A model generated the notes under the pieces. That model made no database searches and had not been told where the DNA came from. It saw only the letters and a program-made list of their open reading frames with translations. DNA of 64,000 nucleotides from Nitrospira japonica (GTDB lineage: Bacteria; Nitrospirota; Nitrospiria; Nitrospirales; Nitrospiraceae). The translations under genes and the position numbers were made by a program. The first letter of the stretch is position 1; every line of letters begins with the position of its first letter. The stretch is from NCBI RefSeq assembly GCF_900169565.1, contig NZ_LT828648.1, forward strand, positions 3,446,501-3,510,500, given 5' to 3'. Shown piece by piece: positions 1 to 8,255 of this stretch.

Positions 1-97
1 GCTCAAGACACGCTTTCCCTTTGATCGTCAACAGGCCGGGATCCCCCGGACCGGCGCCGACCAAGTAGACTTTTCCCGATGACGCGCCGCTCGTCAT
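1..97 (-). CDS. cobA: Uroporphyrinogen-III C-methyltransferase (SUMT), N-terminal part only
   Basis: Only the first 32 codons lie in the window. They encode a start followed by GKVYLVGAGPGDPGLLTIKG, the classic N-terminal glycine-rich motif of the tetrapyrrole methylase family, where SAM-dependent methylation of uroporphyrinogen III to precorrin-2 takes place. The ATG (97-95) overlaps the hemC stop codon as ATGA, so translation is probably coupled to hemC in a ccsA-hemA-hemC-cobA operon. A C-terminal fusion to HemD is common in such operons but cannot be seen here because the gene runs off the edge. Confidence 0.85.
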   Translation of the reverse strand, partial: MTSGASSGKVYLVGAGPGDPGLLTIKGKACLE

Positions 98-1041
98 GCT
101 TTGCCGTAAATCGACTGGAGGATTCTGTCGCCTCCGCGAGCCAAGACCCGTTCCCCCACGCGAACTCCGAGAGACTCCGCCTCTTCCGCCGCACCCTCGG
201 CTCGTTCACGGACGATTTCCTTTCCGTCCAGACCGGCTACGAGCGCGTCGATCGACACTCGGGCCCCGTGCATCGTCGCGTACGCGGCGATCGGAACCTG
301 GCAGCCCCCCTGCAAGCGGCGAAGGAGCGCCCGTTCAGCCATGACGGTCGTCCTGGTTTCCCGATCTTCCATCCCGCTCAACAACGAACGGACAAAGTCG
401 TCATCCTCCCGGCCTTCGATACCGAGCGCGCCTTGCCCGATGGCCGGAAGACAGGTCTCAAAATCCAGGAGTTCGGTGATTTCTTTCGCCCATCCCAAGC
501 GCCGGAGTCCGGCCGCCGCCAATACGATCGCGTCATACTGGCCTTCGCGCAGTTTTCGCAACCGCGTATCGAGATTCCCTCTGAGCATCTCGATCGAAAA
601 ATCCGGTCTGACCCGCAGCAATTGCGCTTGGCGGCGGAGACTACTCGTTCCGATCCTCGCCCCATGCGGCAGATCCTTGAACGACCGGCCATCGCGGCTG
701 ATCAACGCATCTCTGGGATCTTCCCGACGCGGAACGCACAGCAACGCCAAACCGGGCTGCAATTCGGCCGGAACGTCTTTCATGCTGTGTACGGCCAGAT
801 CGATCTCACGGTGCAGCAGCGCTTCCTCGATCTCTTTGACGAAGAGTCCCTTGCCGCCGATCTTGGCCAGAGGCACATCGAGGATTTTGTCTCCGGAAGT
901 CTGAATGCGGCGCAACGTGACGTCGACGTCCGGCGCGAGTTCCTTCAACCTCGCTTGCACCCATTCACTCTGGCAGACGGCCAATTTGCTGCCTCTGGTA
1001 CCGAGCACGAGTCTCGACCGGGCCTGCGTCAGGGGCGTCAT
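94..1041 (-). CDS. hemC: Porphobilinogen deaminase (hydroxymethylbilane synthase)
   Basis: This 315-residue protein polymerises four porphobilinogens into hydroxymethylbilane in the cytoplasm. It has the family's usual length. The N-terminal LGTRGSKLAVCQ motif, the HSMKDVP motif near residue 85-91 with the catalytic Asp, and the arginine-rich SLRRQAQLL segment are all present. Cys247 in LQGGCQVPIAAY is the residue expected to carry the dipyrromethane cofactor. It lies about 100 bp downstream of hemA on the same strand and overlaps cobA, consistent with one tetrapyrrole operon. Confidence 0.97.
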   Translation of the reverse strand: MTPLTQARSRLVLGTRGSKLAVCQSEWVQARLKELAPDVDVTLRRIQTSGDKILDVPLAKIGGKGLFVKEIEEALLHREIDLAVHSMKDVPAELQPGLALLCVPRREDPRDALISRDGRSFKDLPHGARIGTSSLRRQAQLLRVRPDFSIEMLRGNLDTRLRKLREGQYDAIVLAAAGLRRLGWAKEITELLDFETCLPAIGQGALGIEGREDDDFVRSLLSGMEDRETRTTVMAERALLRRLQGGCQVPIAAYATMHGARVSIDALVAGLDGKEIVRERAEGAAEEAESLGVRVGERVLARGGDRILQSIYGKA

Positions 1042-1144
1042 ACCTTCCGCTCGCGGCTGCCCGGCGTAACTCCAGGCCCCGTCCTTTCCGCCGCTCCATC
1101 CGGCGCGGGCTTACGCCGGGAGTTCTCCTGTTGTTGTCGGCGGA

Positions 1145-2509
1145 TCACGGCGTATTCCTCCCCGTCCGTTGCGTTGGCTCCGTTTCCTCGCCGGCCTCCT
1201 TGAGCAGAGTGGAGGCCGAACCGTTGACTCCCTGCAATTCCGCGTCGGTCAAGTTGAAGAACCGCCTGGCCGCTTCGACGAATGCGGCCCCGTCGGCGGA
1301 TGCGACCTCCGTTTTCAACGTGACCATGGTATGGTGAATGAGCTTGTTGACGATGGACGAGGCCATGCCCTCGACCAATTCTCGCTCCTGCGGCGACAGG
1401 TGCGCGAGCCGGCCGATGGCCTTCTCGACCTCCGACCGCCTGATATCCTCCGCGCGCGTCCTCAGCGCCACGATGGTCGGCGTCACTTCGAGCGAGCGAA
1501 GCCACTGCTGGATGATTCCGACTTCATCGACGACCATGCGCTCGGCCTTCTCCGCTTCCTGGACCCGCTCGCCTTTGTTGCGCTCGACGCGCAACTTCAG
1601 ATCGTCGATATCGAAGAGAAACGCATTGTCCACATGACGTACGGCCGGATCGATATTGCGCGGGACCGAAATGTCGATGAGAAACATCGGCCGGTTCATT
1701 CGCTGCTTGACCGCCCGCTGCACGTCCTCGGCGCCGATCAGATAATGCGCGGCTCCGGTCGATACGAGCACGATGTCCGCGGAGGCCATGTCCTCCCGAA
1801 ACTGCTCGAACAGGATAGCTGTGCCGCCGAAACGGTCGGCCAGCTCGATTCCATGCTGCGGATTCCGGGTGGTCACGCACACGTTGCGGACGCCGTTTGC
1901 GATGAAATGCCGGGCCGCCAGTTTCGCCATTTCTCCGGCGCCGACCAACAGCACCGTCTTGTCGCTCAAGTCGGAGAAGATTTTCTTCGCCAACTCGACC
2001 GCCGCGTAGCTGACGGACACGGCCATTTCCGAGATCTTCGTCTCCGTCCGTACGCGTTTCGCGACGGAAATCGCCTTCTTGACCACTTTGTTCAGAATCA
2101 AACCCGTGGCCTTGTGGGCAAGAGCGGCATCAAACGCGTCCTTGATCTGCCCGAGAATCTGGGATTCCCCCACGATCATGGAGTCCAGACTGGACGCAAC
2201 GCGGAACAAATGAGCAATCGCACGGTCCCCGGTCTGCCAATAGAGATGCGGCGTCAACTGCTCCGACGACAAGGACATGTGCGCATCGGCCAGAAACTCT
2301 TGAATGCGGCCGTAGCCCACGTCCAATTCATCGACGACGGCATACACTTCGACGCGGTTGCAGGTGCACAGCAGCATGCCTTCGCGCACGCCGGAATAGG
2401 AACACAATCTCCCCAGCGCTTCGCCGAGCCGGCTTTCCGGAATCGCGAGCTTTTCCCGGATCTCCACCGGGGCGGTCTTGTGGCTGAGTCCGACGACGAC
2501 GATATGCAT
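1145..2509 (-). CDS. hemA: Glutamyl-tRNA reductase
   Basis: A 454-residue enzyme that reduces glutamyl-tRNA(Glu) to glutamate-1-semialdehyde, the first step of C5-pathway haem synthesis. The start was placed at the ATG encoding MHIVVVGLSHKTAPVEIREK because that is the conserved family N-terminus; the open frame continues about 61 codons further upstream but those overlap ccsA and are not conserved. The nucleophile is Cys50 in CTCNRVE. The NADPH-binding motif LLVGAGEMAKLAARHF and the C-terminal dimerisation helices are present. Only 2 bp separate it from ccsA upstream. Confidence 0.97.
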   Translation of the reverse strand: MHIVVVGLSHKTAPVEIREKLAIPESRLGEALGRLCSYSGVREGMLLCTCNRVEVYAVVDELDVGYGRIQEFLADAHMSLSSEQLTPHLYWQTGDRAIAHLFRVASSLDSMIVGESQILGQIKDAFDAALAHKATGLILNKVVKKAISVAKRVRTETKISEMAVSVSYAAVELAKKIFSDLSDKTVLLVGAGEMAKLAARHFIANGVRNVCVTTRNPQHGIELADRFGGTAILFEQFREDMASADIVLVSTGAAHYLIGAEDVQRAVKQRMNRPMFLIDISVPRNIDPAVRHVDNAFLFDIDDLKLRVERNKGERVQEAEKAERMVVDEVGIIQQWLRSLEVTPTIVALRTRAEDIRRSEVEKAIGRLAHLSPQERELVEGMASSIVNKLIHHTMVTLKTEVASADGAAFVEAARRFFNLTDAELQGVNGSASTLLKEAGEETEPTQRTGRNTP

Positions 2510-2511
2510 GG

Positions 2512-3312
2512 TCAGGACACGGCTCCGGAACTCTTGATGGCCACTCCAACCAACGTCAGAATCACGCAGGCAAATCCGATGATCGTCAAATACGCCGCCC
2601 GCTTGGCCCGCCATCCCACGGTCAACCGGCCCACGAGCACCACGAAATAGAACAACCAGGTCACGATGGCCCATGTCTGCTCGGGATTCCAATTCACATA
2701 CGCTCCGCGGGCGAACTCGGCCGAGATGGCGCCGGTGACGATCCCGAGCGTGAGCAGCGGGAACCCGAACACGATCGACTGTTGATTGAGTTCATCCAGA
2801 AAATCCAAGGCGGGCAGCTTGCTGTAGAGTACGTTGAAACGCTTGGACTTGAGAAGTCCGTCTTGAATCAGATACATGACACCCGCGACAAAGGCCACAG
2901 CGAAACCGACCGTTCCCAGCATGCTGAGAGTGACGTGCACCCACAAGGTCCGGAATACCGGCTGTAGCGTGGGAGCAGTTTCCGGCAAGGCAGCGGCGGA
3001 AACCAGCGACACCAGCGCCAGGGGGAGAATGAAGGACCCCAGGACATGTAATCGATGCCGAAACTCGACGACGAGGAAAACCAGGATCAGCATCCAGGAA
3101 AAGAACGACAAGGCCTCCTGAAAACTTGGCGGCGACGCGGTTGTCCCGACCATCCTGGCCACCAACGCCAGCGTATGGGTGACGAAGCCCGTTGCCGTAA
3201 TGCTGAGCGCGACCGTGGACAATGCTTCAGAGCGCCGCAACAATAGGGCGAGAAATACCATCGTCGCCGTAAAGTACAGCGCCATGGTGACCATGAAAAA
3301 CACGGCGGCCAT
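2512..3312 (-). CDS. ccsA: CcsA/HemX-type cytochrome c assembly membrane protein
   Basis: A 266-residue polytopic membrane protein with about eight hydrophobic helices. It carries the tryptophan-rich WNPEQTWAIVTWL segment typical of the haem-handling CcsA/CcmC/HemX superfamily, and candidate haem-ligand histidines in HTLALVARM and LWVHVTLSM. The ATG at 3312 is preferred because residues before it are not hydrophobic or conserved. It is the first gene of the haem operon, 2 bp before hemA. Family members either deliver haem to cytochrome c synthase (System II) or, as HemX, modulate HemA levels; the sequence alone does not separate these. Confidence 0.85.
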   Translation of the reverse strand: MAAVFFMVTMALYFTATMVFLALLLRRSEALSTVALSITATGFVTHTLALVARMVGTTASPPSFQEALSFFSWMLILVFLVVEFRHRLHVLGSFILPLALVSLVSAAALPETAPTLQPVFRTLWVHVTLSMLGTVGFAVAFVAGVMYLIQDGLLKSKRFNVLYSKLPALDFLDELNQQSIVFGFPLLTLGIVTGAISAEFARGAYVNWNPEQTWAIVTWLFYFVVLVGRLTVGWRAKRAAYLTIIGFACVILTLVGVAIKSSGAVS

Positions 3313-3375
3313 AGCGGAGCTATCCTCGCAACTTGTAAGGGCAAAACCCTGACTTTTAAACGGAGAATTATATCG

Positions 3376-4179
3376 ATGAGGGCAGAAGGGAGTCAACCAA
3401 AGAGCTCGCGGATAAGCCCCGCCCCGGCAACTCCGAAACCGGGAACCCTGTATGTTCTCGGCACTCCCATCGGTGATCCCGACGACATTACCATCCGCGC
3501 ACTGCGTGTCTTGAAGACGGTTCCGATCATTGCGGCGGAAGATCCTCGGGCTACCCAGGCGCTGTTGGCGCACCACGGCGTCACAGACGGGATCGCCGGT
3601 ACCGTCACGAGTTATGGGCCGGGAAACCTCGAAGAAAAAATCCCGCTGCTTCTTCGCCGGCTCGAATGCGGAGAGGACGTCGCGTTGGTTTCAGATTGCG
3701 GAATGCCGGTGATCCACGATCCCGGCTGCAACCTGATTGCGGCAGCCCAGCAAGCCGGGATGCCGGTAACATGTCTTCCCGGACCGTCGGCGCTCACGGC
3801 GGCAGCTGCTCTGTCCGGATTCTCCGCCGACCGTCTCGTGTTCGACGGACGTCCGCCGAGGGCCCGGCGGCAGCTCATACCGTTTCTTCGGCAGCGGTGT
3901 AGGGATCGAAGCGCCTCGATCTTCTTCGTCGAGGAACGGGACCTCGCACCCATGCTCGAAGTTCTCGCCGCCATATGGCCGGTCAGGATGATCGTCCTAG
4001 CGCAGAACCTGACGATGGAAGACGAATCGATTCGACGAGGAACGGCGCGCTCGCTGCTCGAATTGGGAATTCCCATACTTCGGGGAATACACAGGAAACT
4101 GAACACGACCCTCGTCGTGGAAGGCACGACAACCACGCTGCGGCCGGCAGGCCGGCGGAAGGCCGGGAGGTCCGCCTAG
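3376..4179 (+). CDS. rsmI: RsmI-like 16S rRNA (cytidine-2'-O)-methyltransferase
   Basis: A 267-residue tetrapyrrole-methylase-fold protein. It has the RsmI signatures LYVLGTPIGDPDDITIRAL near residue 25, IIAAEDPRATQ, ALVSDCGMPVIHDPG and LPGPSALTAAAALSGF. RsmI methylates the 2'-OH of C1402 of 16S rRNA. This copy differs from the usual SDAGTP and DTRHT motifs (SDCGMP, DPRAT), so it may be a divergent RsmI or a related SAM methylase. It is divergent from ccsA, and its stop overlaps the convergent tusA stop. Confidence 0.75.
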   Translation: MRAEGSQPKSSRISPAPATPKPGTLYVLGTPIGDPDDITIRALRVLKTVPIIAAEDPRATQALLAHHGVTDGIAGTVTSYGPGNLEEKIPLLLRRLECGEDVALVSDCGMPVIHDPGCNLIAAAQQAGMPVTCLPGPSALTAAAALSGFSADRLVFDGRPPRARRQLIPFLRQRCRDRSASIFFVEERDLAPMLEVLAAIWPVRMIVLAQNLTMEDESIRRGTARSLLELGIPILRGIHRKLNTTLVVEGTTTTLRPAGRRKAGRSA

Positions 4180-4418
4180 TCGTCTCCGCCTTTGCGGATG
4201 ACGACACGATGCATCTGCTCGGTCTGCTCCTGTGAGACGATCGTATGACCTTCGTTGCGAAGGCTTTGAGGAACGTTTCTGATCGGCTCACCGTCATCCA
4301 GGAGGATGGCCAGCACCTCGCCCTCCTCCATGGTATCCAGCTTGAGCTTGGTCTTGACGAAATTAAACGGACAGCTTACGCCTCTGAGATCCAGTTCCGC
4401 ATCCGGCCGCACTGTCAT
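4176..4418 (-). CDS. TusA-family sulfurtransferase-like protein
   Basis: An 80-residue protein of the TusA/SirA fold: a beta strand ending in LDLRGVSCPFNFVKTKLKL, then acidic and hydrophobic segments matching the usual two-layer alpha/beta sandwich. Cys16 in CPFN corresponds to the catalytic persulfide-carrying cysteine of the CPxP motif; the second proline is replaced by Asn. TusA proteins relay sulfur for tRNA thiolation, molybdenum cofactor or sulfur oxidation. The specific partner is unknown. Its stop overlaps the rsmI stop by 3 bp in convergent orientation. Confidence 0.85.
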   Translation of the reverse strand: MTVRPDAELDLRGVSCPFNFVKTKLKLDTMEEGEVLAILLDDGEPIRNVPQSLRNEGHTIVSQEQTEQMHRVVIRKGGDD

Positions 4419-4561
4419 ATCGACCTCGCTTCGCGCAACTCAGTCATCATTCGTTTCACAGCACGGTGATCGGCGTCGCATCCCCAAAGAGGATGCCCGT
4501 CTCACTGAGCCTGTTCCATGGAGTTGAACGAGGCCACGTTGTCGTCGGGTCACTTCCAGGA

Positions 4562-4592
4562 AATAAAAAGGGGCAGCTTGCGCTGCCCCTTT
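4562..4592 (-). terminator. Rho-independent terminator of the secreted-protein gene
   Basis: A perfect 11-bp stem (AAAGGGGCAGC / GCTGCCCCTTT) with a 4-nt loop lies just after the stop of the gene at 4621-5382. On the minus strand it is followed by a T-rich tail (CTTTTTATTT). Confidence 0.9.
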
Positions 4593-4620
4593 CGACTTGT
4601 ACGACTCGGCTCGAACCGGT

Positions 4621-5382
4621 TTACTGCAGACCCTTGACGAGGTTCGGCTTGGCCACATCCGTTCCGTAATCAGACTTGTTCGGCATCTTGGTCTCAGGAG
4701 CCACGGTGTTGTAGCCCCAGCCCGGCTGTGGTTCGCAGTTCCAGCAGGGCGCCGCACCGGTGAACTCGCTGACGCCAGTGGTCACGGTGCCGGTCGCAGT
4801 GCCGGGCAACACACCACCCACCGGTCCTCCGGACACGCTTCCGCTGTTCGTATTGATCCCGCGCTCGGTCATCGGATTCGGGCGCTGCCCGAGTCCGCCG
4901 AAACCGGCCAGCTTCTCATTGCCGCGAAGCACGGTGACCTCACGAACCAACTTGCGACCAGTGCCGTAAGGCTGGTTCGCACTGGTCTCTTCAACGGCCA
5001 TGATCATGACGTCGTCCCCGGTCTCGATGGTTCGCATCTGATCCATGTTCGTCCGGTCATCGAGATAGACCGTCCGATACACCATGGATCCTGCGCCAGC
5101 GCGTCCCTCATCGTGAGAGCTCCCGCCGCTTTCCAGATGCAGCTTCTTGCCGGGAATATCGATGCCCAATATCCGGCCATACACCGTTTCAGGCTGCGAC
5201 AGCCGATCAAGGAATTGCTGACGATCGAACGTGGTTACGCGGGTGCTGGACCCTGACACGTCACCCACTCCTTCGCCGACGCCCATACCGGACTGGTTGG
5301 ACTGCAAGCGTTCCTGGGCCATGGATACACTCACGGAGCCGACAAGAAGAACTGCCGCTCCTAGTGCCAACACGTTACGCAT
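4621..5382 (-). CDS. Secreted protein of unknown function with a DUF5666-like segment
   Basis: A 253-residue protein with a clear Sec signal peptide (MRNVLALGAAVLLVGSVSVS, cleavage after MA). The ATG at 5382 is preceded by AAGGAGG. Residues about 60-160 (ETVYGRILGIDIPGKKLHLESGG to IETGDDVMIMAVEE) have the alternating beta pattern of small OB-fold-like DUF5666 domains; this resemblance is by eye only. The C-terminal third is Gly/Pro/Thr-rich with a CWNCEP motif. It stands alone between tusA and tRNA-Leu and has its own terminator. Function is unknown; a periplasmic location is likely. Confidence 0.75.
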   Translation of the reverse strand: MRNVLALGAAVLLVGSVSVSMAQERLQSNQSGMGVGEGVGDVSGSSTRVTTFDRQQFLDRLSQPETVYGRILGIDIPGKKLHLESGGSSHDEGRAGAGSMVYRTVYLDDRTNMDQMRTIETGDDVMIMAVEETSANQPYGTGRKLVREVTVLRGNEKLAGFGGLGQRPNPMTERGINTNSGSVSGGPVGGVLPGTATGTVTTGVSEFTGAAPCWNCEPQPGWGYNTVAPETKMPNKSDYGTDVAKPNLVKGLQ

Positions 5383-5590
5383 GTGCTGCCTCCTTGGTGA
5401 GTTAGAGATAAGTAATGAAGTAAATGACGGACGCAAAGGACGAAAACTCTCGAAACATGAAGATGTTGAAATACGTATGATCATATCCCTAGCGGGCGGA
5501 CTATAGGCCACATCCGAACACAAGTCAAGGGGGATCTCGTTCCTTGGAACGCGAGATGTAGCGTATTGAGCCTCACTGCTCCCGTCCATC

Positions 5591-5677
5591 TGGTGCCCGG
5601 AGGGAGGGTCGAACTCCCACTCTCTTGCGAGAACCGGATTTTGAGTCCGGCGCGTCTGCCAGTTCCGCCATCCGGGC
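5591..5677 (-). tRNA. tRNA-Leu (CAA anticodon)
   Basis: The reverse complement folds as a class II tRNA: a 7-bp acceptor GCCCGGA/TCCGGGC, a D-arm region, an anticodon stem CCGGA/TCCGG with loop CTCAAAA (anticodon CAA), a variable arm of about 13 nt (TTCTCGCAAGAGA), a T-arm with GTTCGA and an encoded CCA end. It reads UUG leucine codons. Confidence 0.97.
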
Positions 5678-5861
5678 ATCACGTGTCTGCAACAAATCGA
5701 AGGGCGCCTCTTCTAACATGACGCCATCCAAGGGTCAATCATCCGTTATCTGTCTCTACACATAGTCGGCCCGTGCACCGCGTCCCTCTTTCATCCGATC
5801 AACTCGGATGCTAGAATCTCTCACGAGGGCCGTTTCTTTTTTTGAGGAGGATGTTGCGATC

Positions 5862-6143
5862 ATGACCGAGGTGCAATGCGTCACGTGTGGACAAAGCGGA
5901 GAAGCGATCACCGATCCCCTGTTCATGGGGAAACTCGAAACGGAAATCAAATCCAAGGTGTGCAAGCCCTGCTGGAAAAAGTGGGAGGCCATGCGAGTGA
6001 TGGTCATCAACGAATACCAGGTCAATCTCGGGGACGAGAGCGGCCGCGAGCTGGTCAAGAAGCAGATGAAGGCTTTTCTGAAAATCGGCGGCGAGCCGAC
6101 GGACACGAGCAAGTTGGACCAGAATTATCGACCGCAATCGTGA
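5862..6143 (+). CDS. YggX-like Fe(II)-trafficking protein with two CxxC motifs
   Basis: A 93-residue protein. The second half (CWKKWEAMRVMVINEYQVNL then VKKQMKAFL) matches the YggX/Fe(2+)-trafficking fold, where WxxW, LINE and QMxxF are conserved. YggX protects Fe-S proteins from oxidants. Unlike the E. coli protein, which has a single cysteine, this one has C6, C9, C34 and C37 as two CxxC pairs, suggesting a bound zinc or Fe-S centre. The ATG at 5862 was chosen because GAGGAGG lies about 11 bp upstream; the frame is open a further 18 codons. Confidence 0.75.
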   Translation: MTEVQCVTCGQSGEAITDPLFMGKLETEIKSKVCKPCWKKWEAMRVMVINEYQVNLGDESGRELVKKQMKAFLKIGGEPTDTSKLDQNYRPQS

Positions 6144-6294
6144 AGCGATCTCCCGACTCTCCTCGACGATCGTTCCGCCGTGCTCGCCGGATTCTTCCGA
6201 GATCCGGCCGACTTCGTTGACAGGCCAAAAACGGAAATGATAAAGTCCCCTGCTTCTTGTCCGTTTTCGGAATCGAAAACGGCGGGAGGTCATT

Positions 6295-6762
6295 ATGATC
6301 ACGCAAATGCACCTCAAAGGGTTGATGTTCGACCCATATAATAACGCCTACATCGTGGTGCTCCGCGATGAGGACGGTTCCGAGATGCTGCCGATCTGGG
6401 TCGGAAAATCCGAGGCCAACTCGATCAGCATGGCCTTGGAAAACGTGGGCCCGCCCCGCCCGATGACTCATGACTTCATGAAATCGTTTCTCGATGCCTA
6501 CGATGCCAAACTTCTGAGCGTCGTCATTACCGATCTGGCCGACCACACGTACTTCGCCAAGATTCACCTGATGTATGGCGATTCGGAATACACGGTCGAT
6601 GCGCGCCCGAGCGATGCCATCGCCTTGGCCCTCCGTTCCCAGGCCCCGATCTTCGCAAAGGAATCCGTGCTGACGAAACAGAGTTCCGAGGAACTCGAGC
6701 AATGGCTGGAAAATCTGAAGCCGGAAGACTTCGGCAAATTGGACTCCGGAGAAGAGAAGTGA
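6295..6762 (+). CDS. Bifunctional nuclease (BFN/DUF151) family protein
   Basis: A 155-residue BFN-domain protein: residues 5-135 contain VVLRDEDGSEMLPIWVGKSEA, RPMTHDFMKSF and the highly conserved DARPSDAIALALRSQAPIF motif. Plant homologues of this fold have DNase/RNase activity; the role in bacteria is uncertain. It is followed after 1 bp by a second BFN gene, and the pair precedes rplM-rpsI on the same strand. GGGAGGT about 7 bp upstream supports the ATG. Confidence 0.9.
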   Translation: MITQMHLKGLMFDPYNNAYIVVLRDEDGSEMLPIWVGKSEANSISMALENVGPPRPMTHDFMKSFLDAYDAKLLSVVITDLADHTYFAKIHLMYGDSEYTVDARPSDAIALALRSQAPIFAKESVLTKQSSEELEQWLENLKPEDFGKLDSGEEK

Positions 6763-6763
6763 G

Positions 6764-7264
6764 ATGAGCCAGAGCGACGTGCCGCAGAACCAGCCGCTCG
6801 TGGAGTATCAGATCGACCGCGTGGTCGACGAGACCAGCACCGAAACCAGGATCGTGGTCCTCTCCCGAAAGGACGGCGATCCCGACGCGTTTCCGATCTG
6901 GATCGGCGCAGCCGAGGGTCACGCCATCAAGCTGGCATTGGACGCCACCGTCACCCCGCGCCCGATGAGCCACGATCTGATCAAGAGCTTCGCGGGGCAC
7001 CTGGGCGTCACGGTCCACCGCGTGGTCATCTCGGACGTCCGGAACAGCACGTACTATGCCTCCGTCCATCTGGGCAACAACGGAGTGGAGCGTACGCTCG
7101 ACGCGCGGCCGAGCGATGCCCTGGCGTTGGCCGTGCGGGTGCAATGCCCCATTTATATCGCGCAGGATGTCCTGTCGCGGCGGAACACGGCCAACCTGGA
7201 CGCATGGCTCGTAAAGTTGGAGTCGAAGCGCATCGGTGCGCAGCCCGAAGTCCGCGAGATCTGA
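6764..7264 (+). CDS. Second bifunctional nuclease (BFN/DUF151) family protein
   Basis: A 166-residue paralogue of the preceding gene. It shares the AFPIWIGAAEGHAIKLAL, RPMSHDLIKSF and DARPSDALALAVRVQCPIY motifs but has a longer N-terminus. The 1-bp gap to its neighbour implies co-transcription and probably coupled translation. A tandem pair suggests either a heteromer or division of substrates, which is inference. The gene lies 34 bp before rplM, so the BFN pair may share the ribosomal-protein transcript. Confidence 0.9.
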   Translation: MSQSDVPQNQPLVEYQIDRVVDETSTETRIVVLSRKDGDPDAFPIWIGAAEGHAIKLALDATVTPRPMSHDLIKSFAGHLGVTVHRVVISDVRNSTYYASVHLGNNGVERTLDARPSDALALAVRVQCPIYIAQDVLSRRNTANLDAWLVKLESKRIGAQPEVREI

Positions 7265-7298
7265 ATCATTACTTCGACCTGAAGGAGCGAAACGAACA

Positions 7299-7727
7299 AT
7301 GTCGACGTATCTACAAAATCCGATGGACGTGCAGGAAAAATGGTATCTGGTCGATGCGGAAGGTAAGACCTTGGGACGCTTGGCGGCTCGTGTCGCGGCC
7401 ATCCTCCGCGGCAAGCATCGCCCTACGTTTACGCCCAACGTGGACATGGGCGACCACGTCGTGATCGTGAACGCGGAGAAAATCCATCTCACCGGCGACA
7501 AGCTGGAAACGAAGCTCTACCGCACGCATTCGGGCTACCCCGGCGGTTTGAAGACGTCGACGGCCAAGCATGTGTACCGCAAAGACCCCACGCGGTTGCT
7601 GACGTCGGCGATCGAAGGCATGCTGCCGAAGACGCCGCTGGGCAAGCATATGGCGAAAAAGCTCCGCGTGTATGTCGGCACCACGCATCCCCATCTAGCT
7701 CAGCAGCCGGAGACGATCACGCTCTAA
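7299..7727 (+). CDS. rplM: 50S ribosomal protein L13
   Basis: A 142-residue L13 protein of usual length, with the WYLVDAEGKTLGRLAARVAAILRG N-terminus, VIVNAEKIHLTGDK, YRTHSGYPGG and the GMLPKTPLG segment. L13 is an early-assembly protein of the large subunit. The ATG at 7299 is preceded by GAAGGAG; upstream in-frame codons overlap the BFN gene and are not L13-like. It is followed by rpsI after 54 bp, the near-universal rplM-rpsI pair. Confidence 0.98.
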   Translation: MSTYLQNPMDVQEKWYLVDAEGKTLGRLAARVAAILRGKHRPTFTPNVDMGDHVVIVNAEKIHLTGDKLETKLYRTHSGYPGGLKTSTAKHVYRKDPTRLLTSAIEGMLPKTPLGKHMAKKLRVYVGTTHPHLAQQPETITL

Positions 7728-7781
7728 CCCACATGGAAACGACTTCGATATTCTGCTAACTCAAGAAGGAGGCACGGCAGT

Positions 7782-8174
7782 ATGGCAGCGGCAATGCAAT
7801 ATGCGACGGGACGGCGGAAATGCGCGATCGCGCGCGCCTGGGTGACAGGAACCGCCGGCGATATTACGGTCAACGATCAACCACTGGAAAAGGCCTTTCC
7901 ACGGTTGACTCTCAGGCAGATCATCCAATTGCCGCTCGAACTCGCCGGCGTCTCGGGAAAGTTTTCAATCAAGGCGACCGTGCACGGCGGCGGACCGACG
8001 GGACAGGCTGGCGCGCTTCGCCATGCCATCGCGAGGGCGCTCGTGGAATTGAGCCAGCCGCTTCGCGCGCCGCTCAAGAAGGAAGGACTGCTCACGCGAG
8101 ACTCGCGCGTCAAAGAACGTAAGAAATACGGCCAAAAGGGCGCGAGAAAACGGTTCCAGTATTCCAAGCGCTAA
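7782..8174 (+). CDS. rpsI: 30S ribosomal protein S9
   Basis: A 130-residue S9 protein. It carries the YATGRRKCAIARAWV N-terminus, VHGGGPTGQAGALRHAIARAL and the basic C-terminal tail ending in KYGQKGARKRFQYSKR, which reaches the decoding site. AGAAGGAGG precedes the ATG. A strong intrinsic terminator follows at 8194-8226, ending the rplM-rpsI unit. Confidence 0.98.
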   Translation: MAAAMQYATGRRKCAIARAWVTGTAGDITVNDQPLEKAFPRLTLRQIIQLPLELAGVSGKFSIKATVHGGGPTGQAGALRHAIARALVELSQPLRAPLKKEGLLTRDSRVKERKKYGQKGARKRFQYSKR

Positions 8175-8193
8175 ATTGCCGGAGCCGGCATCG

Positions 8194-8226
8194 AAAAAAG
8201 GGAAGGCTCGCGGCCTTCCCTTTTTT
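8194..8226 (+). terminator. Rho-independent terminator after rpsI
   Basis: The stem GGGAAGGC/GCCTTCCC with a 5-nt loop is flanked by A6 on the left and T6 on the right, so it could work in both directions. It ends the ribosomal-protein unit 20 bp after the rpsI stop. Confidence 0.92.
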
Positions 8227-8255
8227 ATGTCCGCCGTCGTGCGCGCGAGAAACAC

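Noticed and set aside
79-2650. Long plus-strand reading frames opposite hemC and hemA
   Set aside because: They are antisense to clearly conserved genes and encode Arg/Asp/Gln-rich sequence without any domain, as expected from GC-rich codon shadowing.
2510-2692. N-terminal extension of hemA (61 codons)
   Set aside because: It overlaps ccsA and lacks conservation; the family N-terminus starts at MHIVVVGLSHKTAP.
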